Of a stretch of 9,370 bases of DNA, positions 1-7,574 are shown piece by piece (within the stretch, counting starts at the first letter, position 1; the number at the start of each line of letters is the position of its first letter). The notes beneath the pieces are model-generated. The model ran no database searches, had not been told where the DNA came from, and saw only the letters and a list, made by a program, of their open reading frames with translations. The translations under genes were made by a program, and so were the position numbers. Location: the NCBI GenBank assembly GCA_003694355.1, contig RFKI01000172.1:1-9370 (forward strand), written 5' to 3'. The DNA is from Bdellovibrio sp. (GTDB lineage Bacteria; Bdellovibrionota; Bdellovibrionia; Bdellovibrionales; UBA1609).

Positions 1-4
1 ATCT

Positions 5-31
5 AAAACTTCTATCCGAAAAGATAGGAAG
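5..31 (-). terminator. Possible weak intrinsic terminator at the end of nuoN
   Basis: On the minus strand CTTC(C)TATC pairs with GATAGAAG as an eight-base-pair stem with one bulged C and a TTTTCG loop. TTTT (8-5) then AGAT follows. The right arm contains the nuoN TAG stop. The stem is AT-rich and the T-tract short, and only 11 bases of window lie beyond the gene, so it may be inefficient or a chance structure. Confidence 0.35.
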
Positions 32-1523
32 AAGACCGAAAAATAAAATTATAAATAGGATCTATAAAAAACAAGCCCCCTAGAACAAATACAACAGCAA
101 AAGCAAAGGCCAGTCCTGTAAGAGGCTTTCTTCCTTCTATGGGAACAGTTTCTGTATCGGCTTTAAACATATATAAATAGACAATGGGCTTTAAGTAATA
201 ATAAACACTTACAACGGAAGCCAAAACTCCCCACCCCACAGCCCAATAAAGCTTTTGCTCAATGGCAGCTGTAAAAATATAAAACTTCCCTACAAAACCC
301 AATGTGGGTGGTACTCCAGCTAAACTCAAAAGAAAAACAGAAAAACTAAAAGACAACCAGGGATGGGAGGTCGCTAGCCCTTTAAGATGATTAAAGGTAA
401 TAAGCTCCTCATAATGCCGCTCTAAATAAGAGATAATACCAAAGGCACCCAAAGTCATGGCCGTATAGACCAATAAATAATAAATCACCCCTGAAGCCCC
501 TAAAACACTTTCTCCTCCTAAAGATGCGGCAATAAGAGCTAACATCACATATCCGGAATGAGCTATACTGGAATAGGCCAACATTCTCTTTAGTCGCTCC
601 TGCATAATGGCTGCAACATTTCCAACAATCATTGTCAAAACGGCCAGCCATTCAAGAACCATTGTAAACCCTTCTACTTTAGGATCTTCCAAAACCCCTA
701 AGGTCATAAAACGCAAAAAAGCTATAAATGTGGCTGCTTTTACCCCCGTGGCCATAAAGCCTGTAAGTGGCGTAGAAGACCCTTCATAAACGTCTGGAGC
801 CCAAGCATGAAAAGGAGCAACAGCAACTTTAAAACAAAATCCAACAACAGTCAGAATCACCCCCACAAATAAAAGGCGATTAACGGAAAGTCCATCCCAC
901 AAAGACCTGAGATCTATCAAAGAAGTTGTCGCTGTACTTCCATAAATAAAAGCAATCCCATAGAGAAAAATAGCAGAGGCAAAACTGCCGAGAAGAAAAT
1001 ACTTAAAAGAGGCTTCTTTAGATAAAGAACCCTCATGACTAAGGGCTATTAAAATATAAAGACATAACGACATAATCTCTACACCAATGAAAGTAATAAT
1101 CAGATCCTGAGACAAGATCACAATGATCATTCCTATTGCGGAATTCATTATTAAGAAGATATTTTCTGATAACTGCTTTAAGTTCGTAGCAACATTTTCT
1201 TTTAAATAAAATAGAGAAATAGCGGTGGTAACAAGTACCAGCACCGTGGAAACAAGAGAGACTCCATCTAAAACAATAGCCTTATTAAAAGCCATATAAG
1301 CATCTTGTCCATATTCACCAAAAAAAGAAAAAACCAATATAAGAGCACTTATAACTCCAGCAAAAGCATAATTAATGGCCACCGACGGCCTAATTTCTTT
1401 ATTCCCCCTTAAAACCTTTAAAGATAGGGGCAACAAACTCATTAAAAATAAAATGATTAAAGGGGAGACAATAAATAGTTCTTTAGTGCTAAATTGAATT
1501 CCTGCAATCATTTCAGATATCAT
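12..1523 (-). CDS. nuoN: NADH-quinone oxidoreductase subunit N
   Basis: Encodes a 503-residue antiporter-like proton-pumping subunit of the complex I membrane arm (ND2 counterpart). It is almost entirely hydrophobic, with many membrane helices. Seen in the sequence: the first key glutamate at E149 in FIGVEIMSL, the channel lysine K232 in CFKVAVAPFHAWAPDVYEG, a second lysine K262 in GVKAATF, and K413 in GFVGKFYIF. These fit the Glu/Lys relay of the NuoL/M/N family, and the lysine in place of the last acidic residue is typical of NuoN. Length is close to the E. coli protein (about 485). The ATG overlaps the nuoM stop in an ATGA arrangement, with GAGG (1531-1534) seven bases upstream, which supports this start and translational coupling. 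A second ATG at codon 5 is a less likely start. It is the last gene of the cluster visible here. Identification is secure. Confidence 0.97.
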   Translation of the reverse strand: MISEMIAGIQFSTKELFIVSPLIILFLMSLLPLSLKVLRGNKEIRPSVAINYAFAGVISALILVFSFFGEYGQDAYMAFNKAIVLDGVSLVSTVLVLVTTAISLFYLKENVATNLKQLSENIFLIMNSAIGMIIVILSQDLIITFIGVEIMSLCLYILIALSHEGSLSKEASFKYFLLGSFASAIFLYGIAFIYGSTATTSLIDLRSLWDGLSVNRLLFVGVILTVVGFCFKVAVAPFHAWAPDVYEGSSTPLTGFMATGVKAATFIAFLRFMTLGVLEDPKVEGFTMVLEWLAVLTMIVGNVAAIMQERLKRMLAYSSIAHSGYVMLALIAASLGGESVLGASGVIYYLLVYTAMTLGAFGIISYLERHYEELITFNHLKGLATSHPWLSFSFSVFLLSLAGVPPTLGFVGKFYIFTAAIEQKLYWAVGWGVLASVVSVYYYLKPIVYLYMFKADTETVPIEGRKPLTGLAFAFAVVFVLGGLFFIDPIYNFIFRSSSYLFG

Positions 1524-3097
1524 TGATGGTCCTCGACTTTTTTAAGTTTTGCCTCTACAAGTTTGAAAGAATTTTCATTTCTATCCAATTGTTCAGAAAG
1601 ATTATATTGATATTTGTTATCTAAAAGATATTTTAAGCTCACATCCATTCGCTTTGTGAAAAAAGAAGGATAAATACCCATCCAGAAAACCATAATCACA
1701 AGGGGGATTAAAAGGCCCACTTCTCTTTTATTTAAATCCAGAGTTCCCTTAAAAGAGTTTATGAAGTCATTTTGAGGACCAAAGAATACTCTCTTAACAA
1801 GCCATAACATGTAGGAAGCACCTAAAACCACACCCAAAACAGCTACACTAGCAACCCACTTACTTTTCATAAAGGCCCCTAACAGGATTAAAAACTCTCC
1901 CACAAAGCCATTGGTTAATGGAACAGCGATACTGGAAAAAGTAATAATTAAAAAGAAAATAGCAAATATAGGGGCAGCAGCGGCTAAACCACTGTATTTT
2001 TTTATTTCCCTGGTATGAGTTCTTTCGTAAATCATACCCACTAAGAGGAATAAAGCTCCTGTGCTAATTCCATGATTTAACATCTGATAAAGGCCCCCTG
2101 TCATCCCATAGAGATTCATCGCAAAAAGCCCCACCATCACATAACCCATATGAGAAACAGACGAATAAGCCACAAGCTTTTTAATATCTGTCTGAACCAT
2201 TGCCACCAAAGCTCCATACACTATCCCTACCACTCCTAAAAACATAAATAACCACGTCCAATACTCTGTTGCTTGAGGGAACAAAGGCAAAGCAAACCTC
2301 AAAAATCCATAGGTTCCCATTTTTAGCATCACACCAGCTAAAATAACAGAACCAGGGGTTGGCGCCTCTACGTGAGCATCTGGCAACCATGTATGAACAG
2401 GAAACATGGGAACTTTAATGGCAAAAGCTAAAGCAAAACAAAAGAATAACAAATTTTGAGGGCTTAAAAAGTTCCCCCCAATAAAAGGAATCTGTAGTTT
2501 ATAAAAGTCCAATAAACTAGCACTCATTTCTCCATTTAAAACACTCTTTGTCATTAACATAAGTGCTATAATGCCAGCCAACATAAAAAGAGAGCCAAAC
2601 ATTGTATAAATAAAAAACTTCAACGTGGCATAAATACGACGAGCCCCCCCCCAGATTCCAATAAGGAAATACATAGGAATAAGGGAAGCTTCAAAAAAGC
2701 AATAAAATAAAACAGCATCAAAAGCTAAAAAGCTCCCCAGCATTGCTGACTCCAGCAAAAGAAAAAGAACATGAAACATTTTCACCTTTTCTTTGACACT
2801 GCTCCAGCTTCCTAAAATAGTTAATGGAGTCAAAAATGTGGTTAATAAAACCAGCCACAAGGATATACCATCAATTCCAACAAAATAAGAAATTCCGAAA
2901 GACGGAATCCACTTGACCTTTTCAACGAGTTGCAAGTGGGGAATTTGAGGATCCACAAACTTCACTAAAAAAAGACTCAAAATAAAAACAAAAACAGTAG
3001 AACCAAAAGCAACGGCCCGTATTAAAAACTCTTTCTTTATAAGAAGAAGAAAAAGGGCAAAAAATGCTGGCAAAAATATAAGTAAACTCAAAAACAT
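1520..3097 (-). CDS. nuoM: NADH-quinone oxidoreductase subunit M
   Basis: Encodes a 525-residue antiporter-like proton pump of the complex I membrane arm (ND4 counterpart). Visible family signatures are FFEASLIPMYFLIGIWGG (key E136), AFAIKVPMFPVHTWLPDAHV (K228), ILAGVMLKMGTYGFLR (K259), VQTDIKKLVAYSSVSHMGYV, and GFVGEFLIL with the terminal-channel E401. The frame stays open upstream to 3235, but those extra 46 codons lie mostly inside nuoL and are polar. The ATG at 3095-3097 follows AGAGG (3103-3107) at five bases and opens with a typical hydrophobic helix, so I chose it. It begins 14 bases after nuoL and ends in a 4-base overlap with nuoN. Oddities: a charged tail after about residue 485, rich in Lys, Glu, Asp and Asn, and a run of nine G across codons 149-152. 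Identification is secure. Confidence 0.97.
   Translation of the reverse strand: MFLSLLIFLPAFFALFLLLIKKEFLIRAVAFGSTVFVFILSLFLVKFVDPQIPHLQLVEKVKWIPSFGISYFVGIDGISLWLVLLTTFLTPLTILGSWSSVKEKVKMFHVLFLLLESAMLGSFLAFDAVLFYCFFEASLIPMYFLIGIWGGARRIYATLKFFIYTMFGSLFMLAGIIALMLMTKSVLNGEMSASLLDFYKLQIPFIGGNFLSPQNLLFFCFALAFAIKVPMFPVHTWLPDAHVEAPTPGSVILAGVMLKMGTYGFLRFALPLFPQATEYWTWLFMFLGVVGIVYGALVAMVQTDIKKLVAYSSVSHMGYVMVGLFAMNLYGMTGGLYQMLNHGISTGALFLLVGMIYERTHTREIKKYSGLAAAAPIFAIFFLIITFSSIAVPLTNGFVGEFLILLGAFMKSKWVASVAVLGVVLGASYMLWLVKRVFFGPQNDFINSFKGTLDLNKREVGLLIPLVIMVFWMGIYPSFFTKRMDVSLKYLLDNKYQYNLSEQLDRNENSFKLVEAKLKKVEDHQ
2644..2652 (-). repeat. Nine-base G homopolymer within nuoM
   Basis: Nine consecutive C on the plus strand read as G9 on the coding strand, covering part of Trp149, Gly150, Gly151 and the first base of Ala152 in the conserved IWGGAR stretch. 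The frame is intact in this copy. Such tracts are prone to slippage in replication and to sequencing length errors. Confidence 0.9.
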
Positions 3098-3102
3098 TTT
3101 AA

Positions 3103-3107
3103 CCTCT
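3103..3107 (-). promoter_or_regulatory. Ribosome binding site that decides the nuoM start
   Basis: On the minus strand AGAGG lies in the 14-base nuoL-nuoM gap, five bases before the ATG at 3095-3097. This favours the 525-residue NuoM over an upstream start at 3235 inside nuoL. Confidence 0.8.
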
Positions 3108-3111
3108 TTTT

Positions 3112-5049
3112 TTACATTCCGGCCAACATGGCGCAAATCACAGTTCCTACAACTCCTAAAGATATATAAAGGGCATAAACTTGTGCATTCCCATTTTGCA
3201 AATACCGAAAAGCTCTTCCCATATGGAGAACCCAAGCAGACACCCAGTAAGTGATCCGGTCAATAAAAGAAACGTCTATATACTCCCAAAGACCTTTTCC
3301 TAACTTTACTGTCGGCTGAATGATTTTGGCATTATAAAACTCATCCACAAAATATTTGTTATAAACCCAAGTGTAAAATTCGCCAGCTTTAGCAGCAATT
3401 AACTGTGGACGAGAAGGGTTTCTCACATAAAAATCATAAGCCACATAGGCAGAAAGAAAAACCAAAAGAGTCGACCCAGTCATTAACATCCACTCCAAAG
3501 AAGCGGAAGCCTCTGGAAGTTCTATCTTATTTTGAAAAGAAAAAGATAACCAGTGCTCTAAATAATTGGGCATGTGTCCCAAAAGCCCCCCTATCACATG
3601 AGGCACGCCAACCCATCCCCCTATGACAGAGAGAACTCCTAGAACAACTAGAGGAAATGTCATGCTCAAAGGAGATTCATGAGGGTGAATGTCTTTGGGG
3701 ACTCGGCTTTTTCCCCAAAACACCAAAGCCATAAGACGTGTCATATAAAAAGCTGTTAAAACCGCCCCTAAAACTCCAATGAGCCAAAGGCCCTTACTGC
3801 CCATAGGGCTCTGAAAAGCATTCCACAAAATTTCATCTTTACTAAAAAAACCAGAAAACCCTGGAGCCCCAATAATGGCGAGCCACCCACACACAAAAGT
3901 CCAATAGGTAATAGGCATTGATTTTTTAAGGCCCCCCATTTTACGAATATCCTGTTCATCATTCATCGCATGAATCACACTTCCTGACCCTAAAAACATC
4001 AAAGCCTTAAAAAAGGCGTGAGTCATTAAATGAAACATGGCTGCACCAAAAGCACCGACTCCAACAGCAAGAAACATATATCCCAGTTGAGAAACTGTTG
4101 AGTAAGCTAAAACTTTCTTAATATCCCATTGAGTAATCCCTATGGTTGCTGCAAAAAAAGCTGTCAAAGCACCAATTAAAGCAATCACTGCCATGGCATA
4201 AGGAGCCAACATAAAAAAGTCTCCTAAACGAACAATCATATAAACTCCAGCTGTTACCATTGTAGCTGCATGGATAAGCGCTGAAACGGGTGTGGGACCA
4301 GCCATGGCATCAGGAAGCCATACATAAAGAGGAATCTGAGCGGACTTTCCAGTAGCTCCTATAAAAAGAAATAAACAAGATAGGGTTATCGGACCCGTCC
4401 ACCCCATCTCTGAAACAGAGGGGAGTGTCTCTATTAAGCTTGAAAACTGAAGAGTTCCAAAAGTTGAGTAAATTAAAAAAATCCCAAGAAGAAAACCCGC
4501 ATCTCCAATCCGGTTGGTAATAAACGCTTTCATCCCGGCAGCTGCTTTCTGTTCATCTGTAAACCAGAACCCTATGAGAAGATAAGAGCAAAGACCAACA
4601 CCTTCCCAGCCAGTGAACATAACAAGAAGGTTATCTCCTAAAACCAGGAGCAACATATTAAAAACGAAGAAGTTCAAATAGGCAAAATACTTAGTTGGAC
4701 GCTCATCATGACTCATATATCCGATACTAAAAATATGAATCAGAGTTCCTACACCCGTAATGACTAAAATCATTATAGAGCTAATAGGATCAACCACAAA
4801 ACGGAAATAAGAACTCAAAGAGCCCACTTCAATCCAAGGAAACAAAGACGCTGACAAAACTCTTTGTGATCCAGGTAGAGCAGCTAACTTTATAACTAAA
4901 AACACCGAAGCCAAAAAAGAAAGGAAAACACAAAAACTGGCCAAACCACCGCTTAACCTGTAGTTTTTGCTCTGAAAGCGAAGCCCATTAATGATAAACC
5001 CTACTAAAGGCGAAAATAACAAAATCACAAAAAGTAACTGTTCTGACAT
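3112..5049 (-). CDS. nuoL: NADH-quinone oxidoreductase subunit L
   Basis: Encodes a 645-residue protein, the distal and largest antiporter-like proton pump of complex I (ND5 counterpart). Seen: MFTGWEGVGLCSYLLIGFW with E149, GATGKSAQIPLYVWLPDAM with K235, SALIHAATMVTAGVY with H260, HAFFKALMFLGSGSVIH with K348, and GFFSKDEIL with K404/D405. These correspond to the proton-path residues known from the E. coli protein (E144, K229, H254, K342, D400). The C-terminus, from about residue 555, carries the region of the long lateral helix that clamps NuoM and NuoN, followed by a last membrane segment. It starts four bases after the nuoK stop. The end of nuoK supplies an AAAGGG ribosome site, which argues for coupled translation. 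It is slightly longer than E. coli NuoL (613), with no sign of truncation or frameshift. Confidence 0.98.
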   Translation of the reverse strand: MSEQLLFVILLFSPLVGFIINGLRFQSKNYRLSGGLASFCVFLSFLASVFLVIKLAALPGSQRVLSASLFPWIEVGSLSSYFRFVVDPISSIMILVITGVGTLIHIFSIGYMSHDERPTKYFAYLNFFVFNMLLLVLGDNLLVMFTGWEGVGLCSYLLIGFWFTDEQKAAAGMKAFITNRIGDAGFLLGIFLIYSTFGTLQFSSLIETLPSVSEMGWTGPITLSCLFLFIGATGKSAQIPLYVWLPDAMAGPTPVSALIHAATMVTAGVYMIVRLGDFFMLAPYAMAVIALIGALTAFFAATIGITQWDIKKVLAYSTVSQLGYMFLAVGVGAFGAAMFHLMTHAFFKALMFLGSGSVIHAMNDEQDIRKMGGLKKSMPITYWTFVCGWLAIIGAPGFSGFFSKDEILWNAFQSPMGSKGLWLIGVLGAVLTAFYMTRLMALVFWGKSRVPKDIHPHESPLSMTFPLVVLGVLSVIGGWVGVPHVIGGLLGHMPNYLEHWLSFSFQNKIELPEASASLEWMLMTGSTLLVFLSAYVAYDFYVRNPSRPQLIAAKAGEFYTWVYNKYFVDEFYNAKIIQPTVKLGKGLWEYIDVSFIDRITYWVSAWVLHMGRAFRYLQNGNAQVYALYISLGVVGTVICAMLAGM

Positions 5050-5053
5050 ACGC

Positions 5054-5380
5054 TTACCCTTTTAAACGCTCAAAGAAGTGAATATCTACTTTCTTAAACT
5101 TTTTGAAAATAGCAATTGCAATCGCTAGTCCTACAGCCACTTCTGCTGCGGCAATGGTCATGATGAAAAAAACAAGAATTTGCCCATCTAAATGATTTAA
5201 ATAGTAACTAAACGCCACAAAAGTTAGGTTTACAGCATTTAACATCAACTCTATGCTCATTAAAATAACTATTAAGTTTTTCCTCATCATAACCCCAATC
5301 ATTCCTATAGAAAAAATCAGGGCAGAGAGAATCAAATAATGATGTAAACTGACTTCTTTAAAAAGACTAATCTCTGGCAT
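5054..5380 (-). CDS. nuoK: NADH-quinone oxidoreductase subunit K
   Basis: Encodes a 108-residue, three-helix membrane subunit of complex I (ND4L counterpart), which links the quinone end of the arm to the antiporter-like pumps. Helix 2 has [14 protein letters not shown] with E44, and helix 3 has [19 protein letters not shown] with E80. The 36-residue spacing matches the essential E36/E72 pair of E. coli NuoK, shifted by eight residues. The frame is open to 5419, but the ATG at 5378-5380 has a near-perfect ribosome site (AAGGGAGG, 5386-5393) five bases upstream and gives a family-sized protein (usually 100-105). The longer form is therefore rejected. The start lies inside the end of nuoJ (14-base overlap), and nuoL follows after four bases. 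Identification is secure. Confidence 0.96.
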   Translation of the reverse strand: MPEISLFKEVSLHHYLILSALIFSIGMIGVMMRKNLIVILMSIELMLNAVNLTFVAFSYYLNHLDGQILVFFIMTIAAAEVAVGLAIAIAIFKKFKKVDIHFFERLKG

Positions 5381-5897
5381 GCGTGCCTCCCTTGATACGA
5401 GAAAGGGCCACCACTCCAATTGCTATAAGCAACAAAAGAAACCCTAGGGCCTCAAACGCAAAAAGATATTTTGTAAATAAAATGACAGAAAGGGTTTTTG
5501 TTTGTTCCATCTGGCCCTGCGCATCTAAAACCTTTTCAGGCTGAAGCTGAAATAATCCTATGGAGTAATGAATGCTCCAAAGAAGAAGACCTGTAAGCAA
5601 GCCTGCCGAGGCAATCTTTAACCCTCCTAATCGTTGCCCTGAAGAGAAAATATCAATTTCTTTTTTCAGGTCAAAAAGCATAAGAACCATTAAGAAAAGC
5701 ACCATCACAGCCCCCGCATAAACGATTAACTGCACCGTTGCAATAAAGTAGGCCTGAAGCAGAAAGAACATAAAAGCCAAAGAAATCATTGATAGAACAA
5801 GAAAAAGGGCTGAAAAAATAGGGTTTGCCACAACAATCACTGCCAAAGAAAAAACCAAAATAAAAGCTGCAAGTATATAAAACAAAAGCCCTTCCAT
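5367..5897 (-). CDS. nuoJ: NADH-quinone oxidoreductase subunit J
   Basis: Encodes a 176-residue membrane subunit of complex I (ND6 counterpart). The family core is clear: [20 protein letters not shown] (25-44), then [20 protein letters not shown] (51-70), the third helix. In solved complex I structures this helix carries the pi-bulge tied to coupling between quinone reduction and pumping. A polar loop (about 117-135) precedes a last helix, [19 protein letters not shown]. The length is close to E. coli NuoJ (184). The ATG directly abuts the nuoH stop (TAA then ATG, no spacer), with GAGG six bases upstream inside the end of nuoH. The 3' end overlaps nuoK by 14 bases. The nuoI gene normally found between nuoH and nuoJ is absent. 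Confidence 0.96.
   Translation of the reverse strand: MEGLLFYILAAFILVFSLAVIVVANPIFSALFLVLSMISLAFMFFLLQAYFIATVQLIVYAGAVMVLFLMVLMLFDLKKEIDIFSSGQRLGGLKIASAGLLTGLLLWSIHYSIGLFQLQPEKVLDAQGQMEQTKTLSVILFTKYLFAFEALGFLLLLIAIGVVALSRIKGGTHARD
5386..5393 (-). promoter_or_regulatory. Strong ribosome binding site inside nuoJ for nuoK
   Basis: On the minus strand AAGGGAGG sits five bases before the nuoK ATG (5378-5380), within the last codons of nuoJ. It is the best ribosome site in the operon and decides the nuoK start in favour of the 108-residue form. Confidence 0.85.
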
Positions 5898-7058
5898 TTA
5901 AAACCTCGCCTCTTTTGCTACCAGTAAAACCAAAGCCGTCACAATAGTATTGCATAAAGCCCAAGGCAGCATGACCTTCCAACCGAGATCCATTAACTGA
6001 TCATATCTAAATCGCGGCAAAGTCCATCTTACCCAAATAAAGACCCATAGGAAGAAAAGCACTTTTAAAAGAAAAACCAGGTGAAACACTAAAGATGTTA
6101 AAAGATTTGATCCATTTAAAGAAAACCCGTGATCCAAAAAGAAAGTCCTGACACCCTCGATGGATATAAAAGGAATATGATATCCCCCAAAGAAAAAAGT
6201 CACCATCAAAGCGGAAGCCACCAGCATATGTCCATATTCTCCAATATAAAACATTAGCATTTTCAACCCGCCATACTCTGTATGGTAACCCGCAACCAAC
6301 TCACTTTCGGCTTCTGGCAAATCAAAGGGCAGTCTGTTGGTCTCAGCAAAAGTTGCTGCAAAAAAGAGAAGAGCTCCTAACGGCTGATAAAAAATACCCC
6401 AATTTGGGAGAAAGGGGACTTTAACATCATGCCCGGCAAAGAAAAAACTAAGAGGCCCCACTTGGGCTGAAATAATATCTGAAAAGTCAAAAGATTGATA
6501 TAAAAGCAAAACTCCCACTAAAGAAAGCCCCAAAGAAAGCTCATAGCTAATCACTTGAGCACTCGCTCTTAAAGCACCCAGCAAAGAGTATTTATTTGAC
6601 GACCCCCAACCAGCCATTAACAAAGAATATGCCCCTAAAGAGGAAGCATCCAGCACAAAAACAATCCCTATGCCCAACTCATATCCTTGAATAGCAATGC
6701 GATAGGGACCCCAAGTTTGACCAAAAAGTTCAAACTTTTCGAGATAAACAGGAACAGATAAAGGGATAGCTGCAAAGGCCAAAGCTCCAGGCAATAAAGC
6801 CACCACAGGAGCAGCATAAAATAGAAAAGCCCGACCTTTTTGAGGAACAAACTCCTCTTTCCACAAGAACTTAATAGCATCCGCCAATAGTTGTAAAAGG
6901 CCCAATGGCCCCACACGGTTGGGACCAAACCTGTTTTGAATAAAGGCCGAACCTCGTCTTTCAACCCATACTAAAAAAGGAACCAACTGAACCATTAACA
7001 AAAAAATAACAATCAATTTAATGGCATTAATAGAAATCTCTAAAATATCCGAACCCAT
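5898..7058 (-). CDS. nuoH: NADH-quinone oxidoreductase subunit H
   Basis: Encodes a 386-residue membrane subunit (ND1 counterpart) that forms much of the quinone-binding cavity and the contact with the hydrophilic arm. Signatures in order: ERRGSAFIQNRFGPNRVGP (33-51), GALRASAQVISYELSLGLSL (161-180), the quinone-site motif ETNRLPFDLPEAESELVAGY (239-258) followed by HTEYGGLKM, and VRWTLPRFRYDQLM (343-356). All are intact. It is some 60 residues longer than E. coli NuoH (325). The extra length appears to sit in loops near 103-126, 196-224 and 292-320. The ATG lies three bases after the nuoA stop, with only a modest GGGA ribosome-site match, so coupling to nuoA translation is likely. In the canonical operon nuoB-G would separate it from nuoA; here they are missing. 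Confidence 0.97.
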   Translation of the reverse strand: MGSDILEISINAIKLIVIFLLMVQLVPFLVWVERRGSAFIQNRFGPNRVGPLGLLQLLADAIKFLWKEEFVPQKGRAFLFYAAPVVALLPGALAFAAIPLSVPVYLEKFELFGQTWGPYRIAIQGYELGIGIVFVLDASSLGAYSLLMAGWGSSNKYSLLGALRASAQVISYELSLGLSLVGVLLLYQSFDFSDIISAQVGPLSFFFAGHDVKVPFLPNWGIFYQPLGALLFFAATFAETNRLPFDLPEAESELVAGYHTEYGGLKMLMFYIGEYGHMLVASALMVTFFFGGYHIPFISIEGVRTFFLDHGFSLNGSNLLTSLVFHLVFLLKVLFFLWVFIWVRWTLPRFRYDQLMDLGWKVMLPWALCNTIVTALVLLVAKEARF

Positions 7059-7061
7059 ACT

Positions 7062-7436
7062 CTATTCCCATTCCAAAGCTTTTGATTTGATTTCCCAGAA
7101 AAGACCATAAATAAAAATTGCTAAGAAAACTCCCATTCCCAAGAAAATATAAAGCCCTTTTCCTGAACCTAGAAAATCTTTATAAGCAACAGCCCATGGA
7201 TACATAAAAATAATTTCTATATCGAACAAAATAAAAAGAATGGCTGTAAGGTAAAAGCGAATAGAAATTTTTGTTGTTTTCGACTCCTGAACCTCTAGCC
7301 CACATTCATAACTCTCTTCTTTGACTTGGGAAGGAGCCTTGACCTTAGGACCAAATTTTGAAGCAATAAAAACAAGAAAAGACCCAAAAATAACCACAAA
7401 AACAAATAAAAATAAAATTGGAAGAAGAGTCTCCAT
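7062..7436 (-). CDS. nuoA: NADH-quinone oxidoreductase subunit A
   Basis: Encodes a 124-residue, three-helix membrane subunit of complex I (ND3 counterpart). Its loop between helices 1 and 2 lies at the junction with the hydrophilic arm and the quinone site. That loop holds ESYECGLEV with C45, the cysteine conserved in ND3/NuoA. Helix 2 holds RFYLTAILFILFDIEIIFMY (60-79), with the membrane acidic pair D72/E74 typical of the family. It is shorter than E. coli NuoA (147), within the range I know for the family. The ATG is preceded by TTGGAG (GGAG at 7444-7447) seven bases upstream. It is the promoter-proximal gene: the next gene upstream is mfd, on the other strand. Identification is secure. 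Confidence 0.97.
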   Translation of the reverse strand: METLLPILFLFVFVVIFGSFLVFIASKFGPKVKAPSQVKEESYECGLEVQESKTTKISIRFYLTAILFILFDIEIIFMYPWAVAYKDFLGSGKGLYIFLGMGVFLAIFIYGLFWEIKSKALEWE

Positions 7437-7475
7437 TTTAAAACTCCAAGCTGCTTGTTTTTAGAAAGTATTTTC

Positions 7476-7504
7476 TTTATACAAATACAAATACAGGAAA
7501 CCAA
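7476..7504 (-). promoter_or_regulatory. Possible sigma-70-type promoter for the nuoA-N operon
   Basis: Reading the minus strand, TTGGTT (7504-7499) and TATAAA (7481-7476) are 17 bases apart. The -10 box is good (five of six); the -35 box is weak (three of six). The start would fall near 7469 with a leader of about 33 bases carrying the GGAG ribosome site of nuoA. The spacer holds a TACAAA-type short tandem repeat. A weak -35 leaves room for an activator, but no known operator is recognisable. Confidence 0.4.
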
Positions 7505-7574
7505 GATAATTGAAGAAAAACAAAGAGATAAAATGAAATTTTCAAAAAAGATGACCTATAGCGTTATTTATAAA

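Noticed and set aside
607..789. Plus-strand open frame of 60 codons opposite nuoN
   Set aside because: It is antisense to a well-conserved nuoN region, with no ribosome site or recognisable product; a shadow.
3098..3235. Upstream in-frame extension of nuoM by 46 codons
   Set aside because: It lies mostly inside nuoL, is polar and unlike NuoM N-termini, and the ATG at 3095-3097 has its own ribosome site.
1520..5049. Similarity among NuoL, NuoM and NuoN as a recent duplication
   Set aside because: The three are ancient paralogues in all complex I; the shared motifs are expected and the sequences are well diverged.
5381..5419. Upstream in-frame extension of nuoK by 13 codons
   Set aside because: The inner ATG has a near-ideal ribosome site and gives the usual family length; the extension is nuoJ coding read in another frame.
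7295..7504. Minus-strand frame of 69 codons overlapping the nuoA start
   Set aside because: It is out of frame with nuoA, its hydrophobic content comes from the nuoA T-rich sequence, and it resembles nothing I know.
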